Part shown: piece by piece, positions 1 to 5,373 of the stretch
Position numbering within the stretch: the first letter of the stretch is position 1
How the letters are laid out: every line of letters starts with the position of its first letter
NCBI GenBank assembly: GCA_903847545.1
Contig: CAINDZ010000228.1
Span: 1-5,373, forward strand
DNA: 5,373 nucleotides
Source of the DNA: an uncultured bacterium
GTDB lineage: Bacteria > Krumholzibacteriota > Krumholzibacteriia > LZORAL124-64-63
Direction: 5' to 3'
The notes under the pieces: model-generated
Seen by the model: the letters and a program-made list of their open reading frames with translations, nothing else
Database searches by the model: none
What the model was told of the DNA's origin: nothing
Made by a program: the position numbers and the translations under genes

Positions 1-323
1 AGCACGCGCGTGTCGTGGTTGCCGGCCACCGACAGCACGGGGATGCCGGCGCGCGCCAGCACGCGCAGCCCCGCATCCAGTTCGCTGGCGCCCCTGAACG
101 TGTCGCTGGCGCCCTGCACCACGTCGCCGGCCAGCGCGACCGCGTCGACGCCGAGGCGCACGGCCTCGTCGGCCACCCGGCGCCACGCCGCGGCCGGGCC
201 CAGGTCGGCCGGCGAGGGCAGGCGCTCGGACATGGGGACGCGCGACGGCAGGCGGCCCAGGTGCATGTCACCGACGAAAAGAATCCGGGTTTCACGAGCG
301 GACAATTGGGATACCCCCGCCAT
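1..323 (-). CDS. Calcineurin-like metallophosphoesterase (SbcD/YhaO-type), 3' end outside the window
   Basis: This is the N-terminal 107 residues of a metal-dependent phosphoesterase; the gene runs off the left edge. Reading leftward from ATG at 323, the protein shows the family's metal-binding blocks in order: ILFVGDMHLGR (D and H of the D-x-H motif, around residues 19-21), ALAGDVVQ (GD motif, around 68-72) and VAGNHD (around 99-104). The order and the GDxHLGR opening resemble the nuclease subunit of SbcD/YhaO-like DNA repair exonucleases, which normally pair with a large SMC-like ATPase. The position after GDVV is Q where D is usual; this is not one of the core metal ligands. No strong ribosome-binding site precedes ATG 323, but a promoter at 385-357 would start transcription about 27 bases upstream, which supports this start. 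A TTG at 305 behind a GGGGG run is an alternative. It is separated from the HDOD gene by a terminator, so it is likely a separate transcription unit. The superfamily call is firm; the nuclease subtype is inferred. Confidence 0.85.
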   Translation of the reverse strand, partial: MAGVSQLSARETRILFVGDMHLGRLPSRVPMSERLPSPADLGPAAAWRRVADEAVRLGVDAVALAGDVVQGASDTFRGASELDAGLRVLARAGIPVLSVAGNHDTRV

Positions 324-356
324 GGCGCCCGTGGGCGCGGTCGATACCGAACGCCC

Positions 357-385
357 AGTATGCGGCGGGGGGGCGGGACTGTAAA
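357..385 (-). promoter_or_regulatory. Putative sigma70-type promoter of the metallophosphoesterase gene
   Basis: On the minus strand TTTACA (385-380, five of six bases of the -35 consensus) is followed after exactly 17 bases by CATACT (362-357, four of six bases of the -10 consensus). Transcription would begin near 350 and give a leader of about 27 bases before ATG 323. The -35 box directly follows the terminator hairpin of the upstream HDOD gene, so the end of one unit and the start of the next are packed together. The spacer is a C-rich run. Confidence 0.5.
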
Positions 386-389
386 GGGC

Positions 390-415
390 GGCGGGCGTCG
401 TTTCCGACGCCCGCC
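390..415 (-). terminator. GC-rich hairpin terminator after the HDOD gene
   Basis: This is a perfect 11-bp inverted repeat: GGCGGGCGTCG at 390-400 pairs with CGACGCCCGCC at 405-415, enclosing four bases. Read in the minus (transcript) direction the loop is GAAA, a stable GNRA tetraloop. The hairpin lies about 30 bases past the TAG of the HDOD gene. The following tract is only GCCCTTTA, so the U-run is weak. It could end transcription by itself or mainly protect the 3' end. Confidence 0.65.
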
Positions 416-444
416 TGGACCCATCCGGTTCTCTTGCGGCAGTC

Positions 445-1335
445 CTAGCCGATAAGCTTCAGGATATCCAGCGACGTCTCCAGCTCGGTGCGGATCTCGT
501 CGTGCAGCTCGGCTGTCTGCGCCTCGGTGATCCCGAGCACCTTCAGCGCCGCCGGCGAGCACGAGGACGGCGGGTAGGCGCCGGGCGAACCCAGCCGCAT
601 CTCGTGCGCCATGAAGTCGGCCACGTGCACCAGCGCCGCCAGCTGCGGGACCGTGCCGGCCTTCTCGGGCTCGTGGTGGTAGTGGATGCCGTCCACGACG
701 TTCGCCGGGAAGTCCCACGCGCGGAACACAGCCTTGCCGATCGTCGCGTGGTTGATCTGGAAGAGCAGCTGCTCGCCGCCGTACCAGGACAGGTGCTGTT
801 CCTGCGCCGCGCGGCACAGGTCGTCGAAGTCGCGCGCGAAGTAGCGCTTCTCGATCAGCTTGCCCACGTCGTGCAGCAGGCCGACCACGAAGGCCTCCTC
901 CTGCTGGGGCAGCTTCACGTGCTCGGCCAGGACCTTGCAGGTGCTGGCGGTCGCGATCGAGTGCACCCAGAAGTCCTGCATGTTGATGCCGCTGCTCTCG
1001 CCCTCGTCCTTGAAGTAGTCGAAGACGCTGATCGCCAGCGCGGCGCTGCGCACGGCCCGGAAGCCGAGGATGACCACGGCGCGGCTGATCGTCGTGATCT
1101 GCTTGCTGTGGCCGTAGAACGCCGAGTTCACCAGGTGCAGGATCTTCGTCGACAGGGCCTGGTCCTGCGCGATCAGGTCCGACACGTGGGGCACCGACAC
1201 GTCGGGGTCCTGCATCAGCTGGAACAGGTGCTGGTAGATGACCGGCAGCGTCGGGATGTCCTTGACGATGCCCGACAGCTCGCGCGGGTGCACATCCATC
1301 AGCGACTTGTTGAGGAATACCGCCAAATCGGACAC
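445..1335 (-). CDS. HDOD-domain signal transduction protein
   Basis: This single-domain HDOD protein (about 296 residues from GTG 1335) belongs to a family of regulatory, mostly non-catalytic relatives of HD phosphohydrolases found in bacterial signalling, motility, stress and cell-cycle control. The N-terminal part (about 20-110) has the helical HDOD features IPTLPVIYQHLFQLMQDP, LIAQDQALSTKILHLVNSAF and a GFRAVRSAAL segment. The C-terminal half carries the HD-type residues: FWVHS (H125), GLLHDVGKL (H155, D156), NHATIG (H196), HYHHEPE (H220, H221) and VHVADF (D240). With this set retained, metal binding is possible, but enzymatic activity cannot be assumed. No receiver, GGDEF or other output domain is attached. 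The GTG start is chosen because it gives an N-terminus reading (M)SDLAVFLNKSL, with only a weak GAG seven bases upstream; ATG at 1299 (284 residues) is the alternative. The frame stays open far upstream, but there it is antisense noise inside selD. It lies 98 bases after selD and may be co-transcribed. Its specific partner is unknown. Confidence 0.88.
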   Translation of the reverse strand: MSDLAVFLNKSLMDVHPRELSGIVKDIPTLPVIYQHLFQLMQDPDVSVPHVSDLIAQDQALSTKILHLVNSAFYGHSKQITTISRAVVILGFRAVRSAALAISVFDYFKDEGESSGINMQDFWVHSIATASTCKVLAEHVKLPQQEEAFVVGLLHDVGKLIEKRYFARDFDDLCRAAQEQHLSWYGGEQLLFQINHATIGKAVFRAWDFPANVVDGIHYHHEPEKAGTVPQLAALVHVADFMAHEMRLGSPGAYPPSSCSPAALKVLGITEAQTAELHDEIRTELETSLDILKLIG

Positions 1336-1414
1336 TCCCGTGCTCGGAGCGAGACCCCACCCCCCGCGATCCGTCCCGGTATCGTCAGGCCTGGAAGCGG
1401 GTTGAGGGGAATTC

Positions 1415-1432
1415 CCGGGAGCAACCGGGAGC
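1415..1432. repeat. Short direct repeat in the selD-HDOD gap
   Basis: CCGGGAGC occurs twice, at 1415-1422 and 1425-1432, a 10-base period. It abuts a palindromic GGGAATTCCC at 1407-1416. The 98-base gap holds no convincing terminator or standard promoter that I can see. The repeat may be chance in GC-rich DNA or a weak protein-binding or mRNA-folding element. Confidence 0.25.
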
Positions 1433-1433
1433 G

Positions 1434-2489
1434 CTAGGGCAGAAACTCGAGCCAGGGGCCGTCCGGGCGGCGGGCCGTCGCCTCGCCCACCACGGCAGCG
1501 GCCAGGGTCCCGGCCCCGGCCAGGAAGGCCAGGACCTCGTCCAGACGGGCGGGCGGGACGGCCAGCAGCAGGCCGCCGCTGGTCTGGGGGTCGTTCAGCA
1601 GCCCGACCATGCCCTCGTCCAGCGAGGGGTCGAACCGCAGGCCGCCGGCCGTGAAGCCGGCGTTCGACTTCGTGCCGCCGCACGTGAACCCGGCCGCGCA
1701 CAGGGCGGCCGCGCGCGGCAGCTGGGGCAGGGCGGCGGCGCTGATGGCCAGGGTGACGCCCGAGCCGCGCGCCATTTCCGAGGCGTGGCCCGTCAGGCCG
1801 AAGCCCGTCACGTCGGTGCAGGCCGTCACGCCCAGGGCGTGCAGGCCGGTGCCGCAACGGTTCAGCGCCGTCATGCAGGCGACCAGCGCCTCGTACTCGC
1901 CCGGCAACAGCGCGTCCTTCTTCATCGCGGCCACCAGGGCGCCCGTGCCCAGGGGCTTGGTCAGCACCAGGCGGTCGCCGGCGCGCGCGCCGCAGTTGCG
2001 CAGCACGCGGTCGGGGTGCACCACGCCGGTGACGCTGAGCCCGAACTTCACCTCGTCGTCGCGCACCGAGTGCCCGCCGCCCACGGCGCAGCCCGCCTCG
2101 GCGCACACCTCGCCGGCGCCGGCCAGGATCTCGCCCAGCACGCGGTTCGGCAGGCCCGCCGGCGGGTAGCCCAGCAGGTTCAGCGCCACCAGCGGCACGC
2201 CGCCCATCGCATAGACGTCGCTCAGCGAGTTGGCGGCGGCCACGCGGCCGAACGTGCGCGGGTCGTCGACCACCGGCGTGATGAAGTCGGCGGTGCACAC
2301 GACGGCCCGCTCGCCGTCCAGGCGGTAGACGGCGGCATCGTCCGACGTCTCGAACCCGACGAGCAGGTCGGGCGGGGCGACGGCGCGGATGGGGATGAGG
2401 ATCTGATCCAAGTCCGCCGGACTCAGCTTGGCTGCTCAGCCGCTGCTCTTGGCGAAGCGGGTCAGGAAGACCTTCTCTCCGTCGCTCAT
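1434..2489 (-). CDS. selD: Selenide, water dikinase (selenophosphate synthetase) containing selenocysteine
   Basis: SelD makes selenophosphate from selenide and ATP, the selenium donor for Sec-tRNA synthesis (SelA) and for tRNA 2-selenouridine (SelU/YbbB). The full frame from ATG 2489 to TAG 1434 encodes 351 residues with one in-frame TGA at codon 18 (2438-2436). Reading it as Sec gives SSGUAAKLSP, which aligns with the E. coli active-site segment GAGCGCKISP: U18 matches catalytic Cys17 and K21 matches essential Lys20. Other hallmarks are ETSDDAAVY (49-55), TADFITPVVDDP, AAANSLSDVYAMGG (with D91), GGHSVRDDEVKFGL (138-151), TKPLGTG, CTDVTGFGLTGH (224-235, D226) and NDPQTSGG. Length is normal for the family. 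ATG 2489 has a strong AAGGGGG seven bases upstream, and residues 2-17 read like a normal SelD N-terminus, so the TGA is recoded rather than a pseudogene stop. A conventional start would be TTG 2411, which loses the Sec and Lys. It follows glnS by 49 bases, probably in an operon. The host should have selA, selB and selC elsewhere. Confidence 0.95.
2408..2431 (-). promoter_or_regulatory. Putative bacterial SECIS element in selD
   Basis: In the minus-strand mRNA, four bases after the UGA, a hairpin can form inside the coding sequence. The lower stem is CCAA (2431-2428) with TTGG (2411-2408). The 5' side has a bulge GCTGA (2427-2423). The upper stem is GTCC (2422-2419) with GGAC (2415-2412), and the apical loop is GGC (2418-2416). 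Seventeen bases lie between the UGA and the loop, and the loop begins with G. This agrees with the known pattern for bacterial SECIS elements read by SelB (short upper stem just 3' of the UGA, G in the first loop positions). The fold was made by eye. Confidence 0.7.
2436..2438 (-). other. In-frame TGA recoded as selenocysteine (Sec18 of SelD)
   Basis: This TGA sits in frame between ATG 2489 and the rest of SelD, precisely at the position of the family's catalytic Cys/Sec. Seventeen codons upstream and the whole domain downstream are coding-like, with no frameshift. The next base is G (UGAG) and a SECIS-like hairpin follows within four bases. Sec at this site is common among SelD proteins of Sec-using bacteria. 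Confidence 0.93.
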
Positions 2490-2496
2490 CGTCACA

Positions 2497-2503
2497 CCCC
2501 CTT
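2497..2503 (-). promoter_or_regulatory. Ribosome-binding site deciding the selD start
   Basis: AAGGGGG on the minus strand ends seven bases before ATG 2489. No comparable site precedes the TTG at 2411, so translation should start upstream of the TGA, which supports recoding. Confidence 0.75.
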
Positions 2504-2506
2504 CCG

Positions 2507-2524
2507 GCGCGCACCCGGGCGCGC
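2507..2524 (-). repeat. GC-rich inverted repeat between glnS and selD
   Basis: GCGCGC at 2507-2512 and again at 2519-2524 can pair around a six-base loop, and a competing ACCCG/CGGGT pairing (2513-2517 with 2524-2528) overlaps it. No U-tract follows, so it is not a convincing terminator. It lies just upstream of the selD ribosome-binding site and might set relative glnS/selD expression. It may also be chance in GC-rich DNA. Confidence 0.3.
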
Positions 2525-2538
2525 GGGTCGCCGCGTGG

Positions 2539-4269
<1,731 letters not shown>

Positions 4270-4302
4270 GCGGAGGCAGCCCTTTCAAGGGTCGTAAGCG
4301 GG

Positions 4303-4322
4303 GCCCCGGGCACAGCCGGGGC
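4303..4322 (-). repeat. Hairpin in the glnS leader
   Basis: A 7-bp perfect inverted repeat (GCCCCGG at 4303-4309 with CCGGGGC at 4316-4322, loop of six) lies between the proposed glnS promoter and its start codon. A smaller CCCTT/AAGGG repeat at about 4281-4292 covers the AAAGGG ribosome-binding region. Together they could shape translation of glnS mRNA. No T-box-like features were recognised. Confidence 0.35.
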
Positions 4323-4332
4323 GGTTGCGCAG

Positions 4333-4361
4333 AAGCTAGCGGGACCGGCCGGGATTGTCCA
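4333..4361 (-). promoter_or_regulatory. Putative sigma70-type promoter of glnS
   Basis: On the minus strand TGGACA (4361-4356, five of six -35 bases) and TAGCTT (4338-4333, three of six -10 bases) are separated by 17 bases. Transcription from near 4326 would give a leader of about 57 bases including the GC hairpin. The weak -10 keeps this tentative. Confidence 0.4.
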
Positions 4362-4402
4362 CCGCGCGGCCGTACGGGCGTCCCCGGCGAACTTTGATGA
4401 CT

Positions 4403-4430
4403 TTGCGGATCAGCGTGATCGTGTTATGTA
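4403..4430 (+). promoter_or_regulatory. Tentative promoter of the membrane cytochrome gene
   Basis: In an unusually AT-rich stretch for this window, TTGCGG (4403-4408) and TATGTA (4425-4430) lie 16 bases apart. The TATGTA sits within a GTTATGTAAC palindrome (4423-4432). The match to consensus is modest and the promoter could use an activator or an alternative sigma factor. Leader length would be about 45 bases. Confidence 0.35.
4408..4420. promoter_or_regulatory. Palindrome GATCA-GCG-TGATC, candidate operator
   Basis: This perfect 5-3-5 inverted repeat lies between the candidate -35 and -10 boxes of the plus-strand gene, a typical place for a repressor site. It is also about 45 bases upstream of the candidate glnS -35. 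Its left part lies within TTTGCGGATCA, which shares TGCGGAT with the palindrome at 4447-4462. Confidence 0.4.
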
Positions 4431-4446
4431 ACCTTTGGGGGCCCGC

Positions 4447-4462
4447 TGCGGATGGATCCGCA
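4447..4462. repeat. Perfect 16-base inverted repeat TGCGGAT-GG-ATCCGCA
   Basis: Seven-base arms flank a two-base centre, just upstream of the ribosome-binding site of the plus-strand gene. The short centre disfavours an RNA hairpin and suits a dimeric DNA-binding protein. The arm TGCGGAT also occurs at 4404-4410, 43 bases upstream and thus about four helical turns away on the same face. Confidence 0.45.
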
Positions 4463-4472
4463 CAAGCTGACC

Positions 4473-4477
4473 GGGAG
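4473..4477 (+). promoter_or_regulatory. Ribosome-binding site of the membrane cytochrome gene
   Basis: GGGAG ends five bases before ATG 4483. An overlapping ATG at 4478 is in another frame and too close to the site. Confidence 0.65.
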
Positions 4478-4482
4478 ATGGT

Positions 4483-5352
4483 ATGGAGACCCGCAGTTCG
4501 AAGATTCACGCCGTCGTGCTGACGGCGTTCTCGCTCGTGACCGCCGGCCTGGTCGGCTGGACCATCTGGGCCGGCTGGGACTATTTCACCACCCCGCTGG
4601 CCGCCCGGCCGCACCACGCCGAGTTCCGCGAGTTCCGCGCCGCCGGCACCGTCGGCCATGGGCTCGGCATCCTCGGCAGCTTCATGATCGTGCTGCTGCT
4701 GCTGTACTCGCTGCGCAAACGCATGCGGGCGCTGCAGCACGCCGGCGAACTGCGTATCTGGTTGCGCTACCACATCTTCCTCGGCGTGGCGGGCCCCGTC
4801 CTGATCACCCTGCACACCGCCTTCAAGGTGGGCGGGCTGGTGGCCGTCAGCTACTGGTCGATGGTGGCCGTGGCGCTGAGCGGCTTCGTCGGCCGCTACC
4901 TGTACCAGCAGCTGCCGCGCAACGTCCTGGGCGAGACCCTGGGCGTGGACGAGATCGAGGCGCGCAACGAAGCCCTCCTGGTCGAGCTGTCGACCCGCTG
5001 CGGGATGAACGACCGCGCCGCCGCGCTGCTGGAGGACATCGCCCTGCGCAAGCTCGAACACCGGGCCGCTCCCGTCGCCCTCCTCCTGCTGCCGTTCCTC
5101 AATGGCACCTTGGCCCGTCAATTGCAGAGATGGTCGCTCCGGTATGTGGAGACGGACCGCCCGGCGGCGGTCAAGCTGGCCAAGGAATGGGTGCTGCACA
5201 CCAGGCGATTGCGCCTGTTCCACCTGATCCGTGACCTCTTCCACTACTGGCACGTGTTCCATAAGCCCTTTGCTTTCATCATGATCATCGTGATGATCGT
5301 GCACGTGGCGGTGGCCGTCGCGTTGGGCTACGTCTGGAAATTCGGCTCCTGA
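4483..5352 (+). CDS. Multi-pass membrane protein, probable b-type cytochrome (ferric reductase/NOX-like architecture)
   Basis: I do not recognise a named family for this 289-residue protein. Likely membrane helices are at about 9-31, 58-76, 96-115, 121-142 and 262-284. A charged central region (about 145-195) and a partly hydrophobic stretch at 196-210 lie between the fourth and last helices. Histidines cluster where haem ligands would be. H97 and H111 (YHIFLGVAGPVLITLH) are 14 apart in helix three, and H260 and H274 are 14 apart in the last helix. Further His residues are H59 (helix two) and H247, H254 and H257 just before the last helix. Paired His at this spacing in two helices is the layout that holds two stacked haems in ferric reductase/NADPH oxidase-type and other diheme b cytochromes. 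No flavin, Fe-S or CxxCH motif is present, so it would need a redox partner, perhaps encoded just downstream. A plausible role is transmembrane electron transfer. Haem binding is inferred from spacing only. The start is supported by GGGAG five bases upstream. Confidence 0.8.
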   Translation: METRSSKIHAVVLTAFSLVTAGLVGWTIWAGWDYFTTPLAARPHHAEFREFRAAGTVGHGLGILGSFMIVLLLLYSLRKRMRALQHAGELRIWLRYHIFLGVAGPVLITLHTAFKVGGLVAVSYWSMVAVALSGFVGRYLYQQLPRNVLGETLGVDEIEARNEALLVELSTRCGMNDRAAALLEDIALRKLEHRAAPVALLLLPFLNGTLARQLQRWSLRYVETDRPAAVKLAKEWVLHTRRLRLFHLIRDLFHYWHVFHKPFAFIMIIVMIVHVAVAVALGYVWKFGS

Positions 5353-5354
5353 CC

Positions 5355-5362
5355 AGGACGGG
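5355..5362 (+). promoter_or_regulatory. Possible ribosome-binding site of a gene continuing past the right edge
   Basis: AGGACGGG begins two bases after the TGA of the membrane protein gene. A TTG at 5367-5369, or a start just outside the window, could use it. This suggests a tightly linked downstream gene, but no coding sequence can be shown in the remaining bases. Confidence 0.35.
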
Positions 5363-5373
5363 ACCATTGACTG

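Noticed and set aside
15..455. Plus-strand frames over the metallophosphoesterase
   Set aside because: The minus strand shows all three phosphoesterase motifs in one frame; the plus-strand frames are shadows.
1336..1433. Possible riboswitch in the gap before the HDOD gene
   Set aside because: I found small palindromes and a short direct repeat, but no conserved core of a known riboswitch class such as a c-di-GMP aptamer.
1434..2411. selD starting at TTG 2411
   Set aside because: It would remove the Sec/Cys position and the essential Lys, and no ribosome-binding site precedes it. ATG 2489 with AAGGGGG and readthrough of the TGA explains the sequence better.
2436..2438. TGA as a nonsense mutation making selD a pseudogene
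   Set aside because: The stop falls exactly at the family's catalytic Cys/Sec codon, the rest of the gene is intact, and a SECIS-like hairpin follows; random inactivation would be an unlikely coincidence.
445..2514. A 689-codon minus-strand frame that continues the HDOD frame upstream through selD
   Set aside because: Upstream of about 1335 its translation is Arg/Gly/Ala-rich noise overlapping the well-supported selD in another frame; only the C-terminal part is the real HDOD protein. It is not a fusion.
4452..5234. Plus-strand frame overlapping the membrane protein in another phase
   Set aside because: Its translation is Arg/Pro-rich without structure; it is a shadow of the frame starting at 4483.
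4336..5367. 343-codon minus-strand frame opposite the membrane protein gene
   Set aside because: Its His/Gln/Ala/Asp-rich composition is that of a complement shadow. The plus-strand frame has membrane helices, a ribosome-binding site and paired histidines.

Overview
The window is a GC-rich bacterial segment with tightly packed genes, third codon positions dominated by G/C, and Shine-Dalgarno sequences of the AGGGGG/GGGAG kind. It holds four leftward genes and one rightward gene, split by a divergent intergenic region at about 4270-4482. It encodes a glutaminyl-tRNA synthetase, which only some bacterial lineages have, and a selenophosphate synthetase that is itself a selenoprotein. The host should therefore decode UGA as selenocysteine. 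GC content, an HDOD signalling protein and a possible haem-b membrane protein would fit a deltaproteobacterium-like lineage or an uncultivated FCB-type phylum, but the sequence alone does not settle the taxonomy.

Layout from right to left on the minus strand. glnS (4269-2539) has a candidate sigma70-type promoter and a GC-rich leader hairpin. It is followed after 49 bases by selD (2489-1434). The selD frame contains an in-frame TGA at 2438-2436, exactly where the family has its catalytic Cys/Sec, and a bacterial-SECIS-like hairpin sits just 3' of it. Conventional ORF calling would start the protein at a TTG (2411) and lose the catalytic N-terminus. After 98 bases comes an HDOD-domain protein (1335-445), then a GAAA-loop hairpin terminator (415-390). 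The left-most gene is a calcineurin-like metallophosphoesterase of SbcD/YhaO type, cut by the window edge. It appears to have its own promoter (385-357), directly behind that terminator.

On the plus strand a single gene (4483-5352) encodes a roughly five-helix membrane protein. It has two His pairs, each spaced 14 residues within a helix, which suggests a two-haem b-type cytochrome related in architecture to ferric reductase/NOX proteins. Its upstream region carries two short palindromes and a repeated TGCGGAT half-site, suggesting control by a transcription factor. A Shine-Dalgarno-like motif just after its stop suggests that an operon continues beyond the window.

Functionally, glnS and selD are both linked to aminoacyl-tRNA chemistry: Gln-tRNA charging, and supply of selenophosphate for Sec-tRNA synthesis. 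They are probably co-transcribed, with the HDOD gene possibly also on the transcript. The most notable result is the recoded selD. No CRISPR array, tRNA, rRNA or mobile element was seen.
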